In this document: positions 15,921 through 24,863 of the stretch, piece after piece
How the letters are laid out: every line of letters begins with the position of its first letter
Numbering within the stretch: the first letter of the stretch is position 1
Origin: Opitutia bacterium
GTDB taxonomy: Bacteria > Verrucomicrobiota > Verrucomicrobiia > Opitutales > Opitutaceae
NCBI GenBank assembly: GCA_016187945.1
Contig: JACPIT010000005.1
Span: forward strand, 806,001 to 870,000
Length of the DNA stretch: 64,000 bases
Reading direction: 5' to 3'
Program-made: the position numbers and the translations under genes
Notes under the pieces: model-generated
Database searches by the model: none
What the model saw: the letters and a program-made list of their open reading frames with translations, nothing else
Told to the model about the DNA's origin: nothing

Positions 15921-18200
15921 ATGAAATTCACCGACGGCGCCTGGCTCATGCAGCCGGGCGTTCAAGCCCACTACCCAGCGGAAGCGCACACGGTGTCACG
16001 CGACGGCGACGAACTCGTCGTGCACGCGCCGGCCCGGCCGATTCGCCATCGCGGCGACACGCTGCAGGGACCGCTTCTGACCATCCGCCTGAGTTCTCCG
16101 CTCGAGAACGTGATTCGCGTGCGCATCGAGCACTTCAGCGGCACGCTCCCGCGCGGGCCGTTTCTGCCGCTCGTAAGCGGGTCGCGTCCGGAGGTGGCGA
16201 TCGCCGCGGACGACAAAGTCGCTTCGCTCACGAGCGGCGCGCTCACGGCGAGCGTGCAGCGCGAGGGCGGCTACGCGCTGACATTTTCCTCCGGCGACCG
16301 GGTGCTCACCCGCAGCGGCTGGCGCGGCGCGGCTTACATGCAGTGCTCGAACGGCGCGAATCATGTCGTCGAGGGTCTCACGCTCGGCGTGGGCGAAAAT
16401 GTTTACGGCCTCGGCGAGCGCTTTGCGGGTTTCGTGAAGAACGGCCAGTCGATCGAGATCGCCAACAAGGACGGCGGCACCGGCAGCGACCAGGCTTACA
16501 AGAACGTGCCGTTCTACCTCACGAACCGCGGCTACGGCGTGCTCGTGAACGAGACCGGCCACGTCTCGTTCGAGGTCGCCTCGGAAAAAGTCTCGCGCGT
16601 GCAGTTCTCCATCCCCGGCGAGAGTCTGGAGTATTTCATCATTGCCGGCCCGGACCCGAAGGACGTGCTGCGCCGCCTCACCGCGCTCACCGGCCGGCCG
16701 GCGTTGCCGCCGCCGTGGTCGTTCGGCCTGTGGCTCTCGACTTCGTTCACGACGAACTACGACGAGGCGACGGTCACGAGTTTTATCGACGGCATGAAGC
16801 AGCGCGACCTGCCGCTGCACGTGTTCCACTTCGACTGTTTCTGGATGCGGGAGTTCGACTGGTGCAGTTTCCAGTGGGATGCGCGCGTGTTTCCCGATCC
16901 GGCGGGCCTGCTGCGCCGCCTGCACGACCGCGGCCTGCGGGTGTGCGTGTGGATCAATTCCTACATCGCGCAGCGCTCGCCGCTCTTCGCCGAGGCCGCG
17001 CAAGAGGGCTACCTGCTCAAGCGCACCGACGGCTCCGTCTGGCAAACCGACCTCTGGCAGCCGGGCATGGCGATCGTGGACTTCACGAATCCCGCCGCGG
17101 CGGAGTGGTTCGCCGGACACATCACGCGCCTGCTCGAGACCGGCGTCGACGCGATCAAGACCGACTTCGGCGAACGCATCCCGACCGAGGGCGTCGTCTA
17201 TCACGACGGCTCCGATCCGGCGAAGATGCACAACTTCTACCCGATTCTCTACAACGAGTGCGTCTTCCGCGCCATCGAGGCGAAACGCGGCCGCGGCGAC
17301 GCCGTGCTCTTCGCGCGGTCGAGCTATGCGACCGGCCAGCGCTTCCCTGCGCATTGGGGCGGCGATTGCTGGTCGACGATGGAGTCGATGGCCGAGTCGC
17401 TCCGCGGCGGACTCTCGCTCAGCCTCTGCGGCTTCGGCTTCTGGAGTCACGACATCGGCGGCTTCGAAGGCACCGCGCCCGCCTACATCTACAAGCGTTG
17501 GGCGGCGTTCGGCCTGCTCTCGTCGCACAGCCGCCTGCACGGCAGCAGCAGCTACCGCGTGCCATGGGCCTACGACGACGAGGCGTGCGACGTCGTGCGC
17601 ACGTTCACGAAACTGAAGTGCCGGCTCATGCCGTATCTGTGGAGCGCGGCCGTCGAAGCGCACCGCGATGGCGTGCCGACGATGCGCGCGATGCTGCTCG
17701 AATTTCCCGACGATCCGGCGTGCGACACCCTCGATCGCCAATACCTGCTCGGCGGCTCGCTGCTCGTCGCGCCGGTCTTCACCGAAGACGGCACGGTCGA
17801 TTACTACCTGCCCGCCGGCCGTTGGACGCACCTGCTCACCGGCGAAGTCCAGGAGGGCGGCCGCTGGCACCGCGCACGCCACGGGTTCCTCAGCCTCCCG
17901 CTCTTCGCGCGTCCGGGCAGCCTGATCGCGTTCGGCGCGACGGACAATCGTCCCGACTACGACCTCGCCGAAGGCGTGACGCTGCGCGCGTTCGAGCTCG
18001 CCGACGGCGCGAGCGCGACGGCGGAGTTCTACACGCCCACCGGCGATTCCCGCGGCCGCGCCACCGCGCGCCGCACCGGCTCCCGCGTCGAAATCTCTTG
18101 GCAAGGCTCCGCGCCCGCCCGCTGGTCCGCGCAGCTCGGTGCGGGTCCGATCCTCGAGGCTGCGCCCGGCGCCACGACGCTCGCGCTCCCGCTCGCATGA
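15921..18200 (+). CDS. yicI: GH31 alpha-xylosidase, YicI-like
   Basis: 759-residue cytoplasmic GH31 enzyme. The closest recognisable type is the YicI alpha-xylosidase, which removes non-reducing alpha-xylose from isoprimeverose and xyloglucan oligosaccharides. Evidence: the HFDCFWMREFDWCSFQWD block, the nucleophile Asp in IKTDFGERIP near residue 416, the acid/base region RSSYATGQRFP with WGGDCWST, and SHDIGGFEG. These match alpha-xylosidases better than alpha-glucosidases, which have a different residue set after the first block. Start 15921 (MKFTDGAW) is preferred; the open frame extends upstream but only into non-coding sequence. No signal peptide. It lies 67 bp before the LacI gene and probably forms one operon with it. 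Confidence 0.92.
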   Translation: MKFTDGAWLMQPGVQAHYPAEAHTVSRDGDELVVHAPARPIRHRGDTLQGPLLTIRLSSPLENVIRVRIEHFSGTLPRGPFLPLVSGSRPEVAIAADDKVASLTSGALTASVQREGGYALTFSSGDRVLTRSGWRGAAYMQCSNGANHVVEGLTLGVGENVYGLGERFAGFVKNGQSIEIANKDGGTGSDQAYKNVPFYLTNRGYGVLVNETGHVSFEVASEKVSRVQFSIPGESLEYFIIAGPDPKDVLRRLTALTGRPALPPPWSFGLWLSTSFTTNYDEATVTSFIDGMKQRDLPLHVFHFDCFWMREFDWCSFQWDARVFPDPAGLLRRLHDRGLRVCVWINSYIAQRSPLFAEAAQEGYLLKRTDGSVWQTDLWQPGMAIVDFTNPAAAEWFAGHITRLLETGVDAIKTDFGERIPTEGVVYHDGSDPAKMHNFYPILYNECVFRAIEAKRGRGDAVLFARSSYATGQRFPAHWGGDCWSTMESMAESLRGGLSLSLCGFGFWSHDIGGFEGTAPAYIYKRWAAFGLLSSHSRLHGSSSYRVPWAYDDEACDVVRTFTKLKCRLMPYLWSAAVEAHRDGVPTMRAMLLEFPDDPACDTLDRQYLLGGSLLVAPVFTEDGTVDYYLPAGRWTHLLTGEVQEGGRWHRARHGFLSLPLFARPGSLIAFGATDNRPDYDLAEGVTLRAFELADGASATAEFYTPTGDSRGRATARRTGSRVEISWQGSAPARWSAQLGAGPILEAAPGATTLALPLA

Positions 18201-18267
18201 ACGCGGCGGGCCGAGCCGCGACTTGCGCTCTCTCTCGCCCTTGGTGAGAGTATCGACCTCCCCTCGC

Positions 18268-19368
18268 ATGCCGCGCCCCGCCAAAAAGAAAATCAAACAC
18301 ATCCGCGCCGCCACGCTCGCGGACGTCGGCCGCATCGCCGGCGTGTCCGCCATGGCCGCCTCCGCGGTGCTCAACGGCGCGCGCACGTCGTCCCGCATCT
18401 CGCCCGAGACGCGCGAGCGCATCCTCGCTGCCGCGCGGCAGCTCGCCTACCGGCCCAACGCCGCCGCGCGCGCGCTGGCGAACCGCCGCATGGACACCAT
18501 CGGCGTCGCCGCCGTCATCGTCGACGGCGAGCTGAACCACTATTTTCTCGAGGTGTTCAACGGCATCCTCGAAGCCGCCGCGCGCCACGACCAGAACACG
18601 ACCGTGTTCGCCCTGCACGATTGGGCGAAGGATCCCGAGCGCCTCCACCGCTTCTGCGACGGCCGCATCGACGGTCTCATCCTGCTCGCACCGACCTTTC
18701 ACGAGGACCACGTCGCGTTGCCCGCGCACACCCCGTTCGTCTCCATCCACGCCAACATCCCGCTGCCCGGCGTGCTGAATATCGAGAGCGATGAGGAGCG
18801 CGGCGCCTACGAAATCACCCGCCGCCTCGTCGTGCAGGGCCACCGCCGCATCCTGCACCTCGCCGGCCCCAACGACCTCATCGGCCCGCAGCGCCGCATC
18901 CGCGGCTACCAGCGCGCGCTCGCGTCGCTGCGTCAGCCGTTCGACGCCGACCTGCTCGTCTCCGCCGGCTTCAACGCCAAGGAAGGCGCGAACGCCTTGC
19001 GGGCCTGGCTCCGTCGCCATCAGGGAAAACCGCTGGCCGACGCGATCTTTTGCGTGAACGACGGCGTCGCCATCGGCTGCATCGAAGCGCTCGCCGAAGC
19101 CGGCCTGCGCGTGCCCGACGACGTGTCGGTCGTCGGCTTCGACGACTCGCTCGCCGCGCGCATGTGCGTGCCGCAACTCAGCACTGTCCGCCAGCCGCTC
19201 CGTGCCATGGGCGCGCGCGCCGTCGACGTGCTGCTCAATCGCATCGAGAAACCGGAGACGAGCGCCGGCTCCACCGACAAGCCGATCGTGTTCCCCGTCG
19301 AACTCGTGCACCGCGCCTCCGTCGCCCCGCCGCCCTCCGCCGAACGCGTCGTGCCGCCGATGCGGTGA
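18268..19368 (+). CDS. LacI-family transcriptional regulator
   Basis: 366-residue DNA-binding regulator. A basic N-terminus (MPRPAKKKIKHIR) leads into the LacI helix-turn-helix (TLADVGRIAGVSAMAASAVLN) and hinge helix (YRPNAAARALA), then a periplasmic-binding-protein-like sugar-sensing domain ending in the family motif VVGFDDSLAARMCVPQLSTVRQP. The start is taken at 18268 since it places the HTH at the usual distance from the N-terminus. As the last gene of the plus-strand sugar set it is the best candidate regulator of both divergent halves of the island; ligand unknown. Confidence 0.94.
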   Translation: MPRPAKKKIKHIRAATLADVGRIAGVSAMAASAVLNGARTSSRISPETRERILAAARQLAYRPNAAARALANRRMDTIGVAAVIVDGELNHYFLEVFNGILEAAARHDQNTTVFALHDWAKDPERLHRFCDGRIDGLILLAPTFHEDHVALPAHTPFVSIHANIPLPGVLNIESDEERGAYEITRRLVVQGHRRILHLAGPNDLIGPQRRIRGYQRALASLRQPFDADLLVSAGFNAKEGANALRAWLRRHQGKPLADAIFCVNDGVAIGCIEALAEAGLRVPDDVSVVGFDDSLAARMCVPQLSTVRQPLRAMGARAVDVLLNRIEKPETSAGSTDKPIVFPVELVHRASVAPPPSAERVVPPMR

Positions 19369-19447
19369 CGCGGAGTCGCACGCGATTCTCGCGAATTTGC
19401 GCGAATAAAGATCGTCGATCTCCGGGTCGATCGATCGATGCGTTCGA

Positions 19448-19614
19448 TTATTGAGCCTCGCGTATCAGACCGAGAGGTAGGGCGCACCGCCGAGGCATCG
19501 CAGTCGTCGCCGGCCCCGTGCGCCGGGAACGTGATATCGCCCTCGCGGCGGAGAGGGCCGCTCCACCCTGCCTTCCACTTCATTAGCGTCAATCTATCGC
19601 GCGAGGCTCAATAA
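19448..19614. repeat. 167-bp element with perfect 15-bp terminal inverted repeats
   Basis: Outer arms TTATTGAGCCTCGCG (19448-19462) and its exact complement (19600-19614) enclose 137 bp that themselves contain a GGTAGGGCGCACCGCC arm and a GGGAACGTGATATCGCCCT half-palindrome. No flanking target duplication is evident. The rest of the 457-bp gap 19369-19825 shows only scattered AATTCGCG words. Confidence 0.7.
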
Positions 19615-19762
19615 GCGGACGGGAGGGAGACTTTCCCTCTGAATTCGCGACAATTCGCGCCATTCGCGGGAGGTCTTCTGAGTGAGCCCGCTCTGTTTGC
19701 TGAACCGCGCGCCGTTCCGCTCGCGACCGAAGCGGGCCGCGAAAAAATATCGCGCCCCCCTC

Positions 19763-19794
19763 TTGATTTTGCACCGTCTCCGGTCGTTGTAACT
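19763..19794 (+). promoter_or_regulatory. possible promoter of the small ORF at 19826
   Basis: TTGATT at 19763 and TGTAAC at 19788 are separated by 19 bp, about 30 bp before the ATG of the 50-codon ORF, in a locally AT-richer stretch. Spacing is longer than ideal. Confidence 0.3.
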
Positions 19795-19825
19795 GAGTAA
19801 CCGCACCCTTCGTCTCTCACCCGCC

Positions 19826-19978
19826 ATGAAACCCGCCGCCCAATATCCCGCGCCCGCGCTCCACTCGACGGAGCGTTTGGGTTCGTGCGCGGCGATGGCC
19901 GTGAGTGCGACCTCTCTCGGTCGGCCGATCGATGCGAATCGATTCGGCGTCATCCCGGCGCACAAGGAAGTGGTGTAA
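19826..19978 (+). CDS. small 50-residue ORF of unknown function
   Basis: Opens MKPAAQYPAPALHSTERLGS and ends RFGVIPAHKEVV. I do not recognise a family. It has no membrane segment and no run of codons that would mark a classical attenuator peptide, though His, Ser and Arg are scattered through it. What supports it as a real unit is its setting: a plausible promoter 30 bp upstream and a strong intrinsic terminator 28 bp downstream, so a transcript of about 240 nt carrying just this ORF is likely. It could be a small protein, a leader peptide for the downstream sigma-factor gene, or a small RNA whose ORF is incidental. Confidence 0.5.
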   Translation: MKPAAQYPAPALHSTERLGSCAAMAVSATSLGRPIDANRFGVIPAHKEVV

Positions 19979-20006
19979 CTCAGTCCGACGATCGCCGTCG
20001 CCTGCC

Positions 20007-20034
20007 GCCCACTTCCGCCGGAAGTGGGCTTTTT
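20007..20034 (+). terminator. rho-independent terminator after the small ORF
   Basis: Perfect 10-bp stem GCCCACTTCC / GGAAGTGGGC with a 3-base loop followed directly by TTTTTC. It lies 147 bp before the sigma-factor ATG, so it either ends the small-ORF transcript or attenuates transcription into the sigma gene. Confidence 0.88.
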
Positions 20035-20180
20035 CGTCCCCGAAAAGGACGCTTCCGGAAATCCGAGCCGAAGCTCGTTTTCCAGATTTCGATCGCGGCG
20101 CGCTACGCCGCACCCGTCCCGTCAGTCACTCGCGATCCATCGCGCGCGCCCCGCCGCCCGCCTCGCTCGCCTCCCATCCC

Positions 20181-20882
20181 ATGCATCCGCTTTCCCAACG
20201 TTCCGCCGCCGTCGTCGATCTGCTCGACATCGTCGACACCGCTCTCGCCACCGTCTCGCGTCGCGTGCCCGCTCATGTCGCGCGCGACGACCTCGCCTCG
20301 GCGGGCAAACTCGCGCTCGTCGCCGCGTTTGCTCAAATCGACGGTTCCGAGGACGACGTCCGCGCCTACTGCTTCGTGCGCGTGCGCGGCGCGATGCTCG
20401 ACGAACTGCGCCGGCTCGACTCCGTCACGCGCCGCCAGCGCCGCGAAGCCCGCGCGGTCGCTCACGCCCAAGCGCAGCTCGCCGCCGCCCTCGGTCGCGA
20501 AGCTACGCTCGACGAACTCGCCGCCGCCACCGCTCTCGACATCCGCGCCATCGCCGCCGCGCGCGCCACGCTCGCGGCCGACGTGCACGACCGCGAATTC
20601 GACTGGAACGACCTCGCCGACGCCGACACCCCATGTCCGGCGACGAGCGTCGAACTCGCCGATCTGCGCGCCGCGATCGTCGGCGCGCTCGACCGCCTGC
20701 CGCCGAATCAAGCGCTCGCGCTGCGCCTCTACTATCTCGAGGACGCGCCGCTCGACGACATCGCCGCGCGCCTCGGCGTCTCCCGCGAACGCGCCCGCCA
20801 AGTGCGCGACGCCGGCGAGAAGCGCCTGCGCGCCGACTTCGTCGTGCTCTCCCTCTGGCAAACCCTGCTCAACCAAACCTGA
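20181..20882 (+). CDS. sigma-70 family factor, group 3 (FliA/WhiG/SigB-like)
   Basis: 233-residue alternative sigma factor. Region 2 spans about residues 28-95 (DDLASAGKLALVAAF, CFVRVRGAMLDELRRLDS), followed by a region 3-like segment (LAAALGREATLDELAAATAL) and region 4 with its helix-turn-helix (LPPNQALALRLYYLEDAPLDDIAARLGVSRERARQV). The RVRGAMLDELR block and presence of region 3 place it with the flagellar/sporulation/stress group, not with ECF factors. No flagellar genes are nearby. Start 20181 gives a normal N-terminus; upstream in-frame codons cross the terminator region. It is followed after 12 bp by a small basic protein and then by rtcB, suggesting a regulon role in RNA repair or stress. 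Confidence 0.9.
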   Translation: MHPLSQRSAAVVDLLDIVDTALATVSRRVPAHVARDDLASAGKLALVAAFAQIDGSEDDVRAYCFVRVRGAMLDELRRLDSVTRRQRREARAVAHAQAQLAAALGREATLDELAAATALDIRAIAAARATLAADVHDREFDWNDLADADTPCPATSVELADLRAAIVGALDRLPPNQALALRLYYLEDAPLDDIAARLGVSRERARQVRDAGEKRLRADFVVLSLWQTLLNQT

Positions 20883-20894
20883 CCCTCCTTCACC

Positions 20895-21065
20895 ATGACC
20901 CGTTTCGAAATCCGCACCACCCACCAACCGCTCAAGCTCATGCGCGTCGCGCACAGCCGCACGCGCCTGCCGCGCCGCCTCGGCGAGCCCGGGATTTTCT
21001 ACCAGAAATTCCCGCGCGCGCCGACGCCGCGCCCGGTCGCCCCGCGCGTCAGCGTCACGCAGTAA
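20895..21065 (+). CDS. small basic protein of unknown function
   Basis: 56-residue protein, strongly basic (about a dozen Arg/Lys/His against two or three acidic residues): opens MTRFEIRTTHQPLKLMRVAH and ends PRPVAPRVSVTQ. It begins 12 bp after the sigma-factor stop, so co-translation or co-transcription is likely. No domain recognised; length and charge would suit an RNA- or ribosome-binding peptide, but that is speculation. The following 290 bp to rtcB contain an inverted repeat (21102-21175) and a partial GTAGGGCCGGTC repeat. Confidence 0.55.
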   Translation: MTRFEIRTTHQPLKLMRVAHSRTRLPRRLGEPGIFYQKFPRAPTPRPVAPRVSVTQ

Positions 21066-21101
21066 CACTCCCGCTCTTCCGTGAGCTGGACTCGCTGCTC
21101 G

Positions 21102-21175
21102 ACTGGAGGGCCGGCGCCCGTCGCCGGGCCGAAACGCTTCGCCGCCGGACGGCCCGGCGACAAGCGCCGGCCCAG
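21102..21175. repeat. inverted repeat CTGGAGGGCCGGCGCC / GCGCCGGCCCAG
   Basis: Left arm 21102-21130 and right arm 21151-21175 pair with small mismatches (inner GCCGGGCC / GGCCCGGC). It occupies the space between the small basic ORF and rtcB, together with a partial GTAGGGCCGGTC-family copy at 21303-21322. Confidence 0.72.
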
Positions 21176-21359
21176 TTGAATTTTTCTCCCTCCAGCCTCA
21201 CGCTCTCTCCTTGAACATCACCCAACCCAGCGACGCCCTTCGACCGGCCTCCTCCCAACTCCGCTCGCGGCCGCCTCTCGCGATCTTCCCTCAATTGAGG
21301 CCGTTCGGAGACCGGCCCTGCCCGCACTCTTTGCGCCGCTCACTGCTCTCTCTTTGCCC

Positions 21360-22895
21360 ATGAACATGGAAATCAAAGCCCGCGACCTGATCGCCGCCGG
21401 CTGGCACGAAGGCCGCCGCCTCGGCCCGGCGCTGCGCCGCGCCCGCGACCTCGAGTCGACGGGCCTCGCGCGCGCCGCCGTGCTCGCGCGCCTCGAACAG
21501 GAATTTCCCAAGCAACTCGCCGTGATCCTCCCGCGCTACGAGCCGGCGCCGCTCGCCGAGGCGATCGAGGCCGAGACTCCGCTCGAAGCGGAGAACCTCG
21601 CCGCCGCGCGCGTCCGCATGCGCGAGCTCCTCCACTCGCCGGTCGTGCGACGCGGCGTCATCATGCCCGACACCTGCCCGTCGGGCGGCGGCTACGCGAC
21701 GATTCCCGTCGGCGGCGCCGTCGAGGTCGCGAACGCGATCATTCCCGGCGCGCACTCGGCCGACATCTGCTGCTCGATGTTCGCCTCGTTTTTCCCGGCG
21801 AATCATCCCGTCGGCGAGATCATGGACCACCTGCAAAAGGTGACGCACTTCGGCGCCGGCGGACGCCCGCGCGGCCACCAGTGGTCGTCGCCCGTCATCG
21901 AGGAGCCGGTGTGGGACAACCCGTTCCTCACCGGCCTGCAAAGCCGCGCGCGCGACTTCCTCGGCACGCAGGGCGACGGCAACCACTTCGCCTACGTCGG
22001 CCGCATCGAGTTCACCGAGCCGCAACGCGCCGCGCTCGAGCGCGCCGGCTACACGGAGCTGTCCGACTGGATCGTGCGCCGCGACGGGAAGTTCAACGTG
22101 CTCGTCACGCACCACGGCTCGCGCGGCCTCGGCGCCGATCTCTACAAGCGCGGCCAGGTCGCCGCGCGCCAGTGGTGCGACGAAAACGCCAAGGACATCC
22201 CCGACGCCGCCGCATGGCTCCCGGGCGATTCGCCGGAGGGCCGCGCGTATTGGGACGCGTTGCAATACATCTCCCGCTGGACGCGCGAGAATCACGCGCT
22301 CCTCCACGAAGCGCTCCTGCGCCGCCTCGGCCAGCGCGCGCTCGTGCAGATCGGCAACGAGCACAACTTCGTCTGGAAACAGGGCGACGTGTTCCTCCAC
22401 GGCAAAGGCGCCACGCCGGCCTGGCGCGATCGCGACGGCCGCCCGCTGCTCGGCCTCATCCCGCTCAACATGGCGCGCGAAGTCCTGCTCGTGCTCGGTG
22501 CGGACAACCGCGACTACCTGTCGTTCTGCCCGCACGGGGCCGGCCGCAACCAATCGCGCTCGGCGATGCTGCGGCCGTTCCGCGATGCCGAAGGCCGCAT
22601 CGATCCGTCGCGCATCCAGCAGGTGCTCGGCGAGGTCGCGCCCGGCCTCGACATCCGCTGGTTCTGCGGCGCGCCCGATCTCTCGGAGTCGCCGCTCGCC
22701 TACAAGGACGCCGCGAAAGTGAAGGCGCAGATCGTGCGCTACGGCCTCGCGGAACTCGTCGGCGAAGTGCGCCCGCTCGGCTGCATCATGGCCGGCGAAG
22801 CGCCCGAGCCACCGTGGGTGAAAGCGCGTCGCGAGAAACAGGCCCGCCACCGCGCCGAGCGCCGCGACGGCCGCGACGAGATTGCGGGCGCGTGA
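21360..22895 (+). CDS. rtcB: RtcB RNA-splicing ligase, divergent subfamily
   Basis: 511-residue RtcB, which joins a 2',3'-cyclic phosphate or 3'-phosphate RNA end to a 5'-OH using GTP and Mn2+, repairing cleaved tRNA or rRNA. Visible: metal ligands in SADICCSM (Asp, Cys), GDGNHF, THHGSRGLG and NEHNFVW, and the guanylylated histidine His392 in CPHGAGRNQSR. The consensus before that His is normally S-C-H or S-S-H-G-A-G-R; here it is S-F-C-P-H, and the protein is longer than E. coli RtcB (408), so it belongs to a divergent branch. No rtcA, archease or prfH is adjacent; instead a sigma factor and a small basic protein precede it. The TTG six bases upstream is a less likely start than this ATG. 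Confidence 0.94.
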   Translation: MNMEIKARDLIAAGWHEGRRLGPALRRARDLESTGLARAAVLARLEQEFPKQLAVILPRYEPAPLAEAIEAETPLEAENLAAARVRMRELLHSPVVRRGVIMPDTCPSGGGYATIPVGGAVEVANAIIPGAHSADICCSMFASFFPANHPVGEIMDHLQKVTHFGAGGRPRGHQWSSPVIEEPVWDNPFLTGLQSRARDFLGTQGDGNHFAYVGRIEFTEPQRAALERAGYTELSDWIVRRDGKFNVLVTHHGSRGLGADLYKRGQVAARQWCDENAKDIPDAAAWLPGDSPEGRAYWDALQYISRWTRENHALLHEALLRRLGQRALVQIGNEHNFVWKQGDVFLHGKGATPAWRDRDGRPLLGLIPLNMAREVLLVLGADNRDYLSFCPHGAGRNQSRSAMLRPFRDAEGRIDPSRIQQVLGEVAPGLDIRWFCGAPDLSESPLAYKDAAKVKAQIVRYGLAELVGEVRPLGCIMAGEAPEPPWVKARREKQARHRAERRDGRDEIAGA

Positions 22896-23125
22896 CGATG
22901 CGCCGCGATCGCCGCCGCGGCGGCTGCCGCGCGTGCGGCGGCGGCGCTTGAGCATCGCGGATGGGCGGGGCCGGCTCCTCCCACGTTGATGCACGTGCAC
23001 GACTGGACGGACGGACTCGCGTGGCCAGCGACGGCCGCCCGATGGCCGCACGGAGCCTGCCCGAGGCGCGGGACCGCGACTCGCGCCATGGCGAAGCCGC
23101 CCGAAACGGCACATCTTTCCCGGCC

Positions 23126-23557
23126 ATGAAAATTCGAGACGTCATGACTCCGCACGCCGAGTGCGTTTCTCCGGACGCGAGCCTCGTCGATGCCGCGCAA
23201 CGCATGCGCGCGCTCGACGTCGGCGCGCTGCCCATCTGCGACAACGACCGGCTCGCCGGCATCGTGACGGACCGCGACCTCGCGATCCGCGGCGTGGCGG
23301 AAGGCCGCGACCCGCGCACCACTCCGGTGCGTGCCGTGATGTCGCCCCACCTCGCGTATATTTTCGACGACCAGGAGGTTGAGGAGGCGGCCCGGTTGAT
23401 GGAAGTGAAACAGATTCGCCGCCTGCCCGTCCTGAGCCGCGCCAAGCGCCTCGTCGGGATCGTCTCGCTCGGTGACATCGCGGTCGAAACCGGCATCGCG
23501 CTCTCCGGCGAAGTGCTCAAGGAAATCTCCCAGCCCGTGCATCACGCCGAAGCCTAG
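23126..23557 (+). CDS. tandem CBS-domain protein
   Basis: 143-residue stand-alone Bateman module: two CBS repeats (residues about 5-60 with VRDVMT-like MKIRDVMTPHAECVSP and GIVTDRDLAIRG, and 70-130 with VRAVMSPHLAYIF and GIVSLGDIAVE). Such proteins bind adenosyl nucleotides or other ligands and are often linked to stress or redox control; no effector domain is fused here. Start 23126 follows a 230-bp gap after rtcB that shows nothing recognisable beyond GC-rich sequence. The C-terminus ends QPVHHAEA. Partner unknown. Confidence 0.9.
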   Translation: MKIRDVMTPHAECVSPDASLVDAAQRMRALDVGALPICDNDRLAGIVTDRDLAIRGVAEGRDPRTTPVRAVMSPHLAYIFDDQEVEEAARLMEVKQIRRLPVLSRAKRLVGIVSLGDIAVETGIALSGEVLKEISQPVHHAEA

Positions 23558-23696
23558 CCGGCGTGAGCCGGCGCACGTCGCGCGGGAACAGCGTCCGCCG
23601 CGCGTCGGGCCGTTGGAGGAAGCGCTCTGTGGCGACGCGTGCGATCCGTCCGTGCGCGCCGGGGATGAGGACGGCGATTTGGCGGCGAGCGGCACG

Positions 23697-24716
<1,020 letters not shown>

Positions 24717-24863
24717 CTAGCGCATCGCGGCGCGCGCGTCGCCCGGGGTTTTGCTCCGGCTGTTGTCGGATTGCTCGAAAATGCGGCGCGGCTTCCCGCG
24801 GGCGCGTGTCGGGAGAGTTGTAAGTTTCCGCACGGGGAATTTACTGGCCGTCGTCCCACCGCC

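Noticed and set aside
22896-23125. Possible small ORF after rtcB
   Set aside because: The open frame is GC-driven, with no start in a sensible place and no conserved-looking sequence; the CBS domain begins exactly at 23126.
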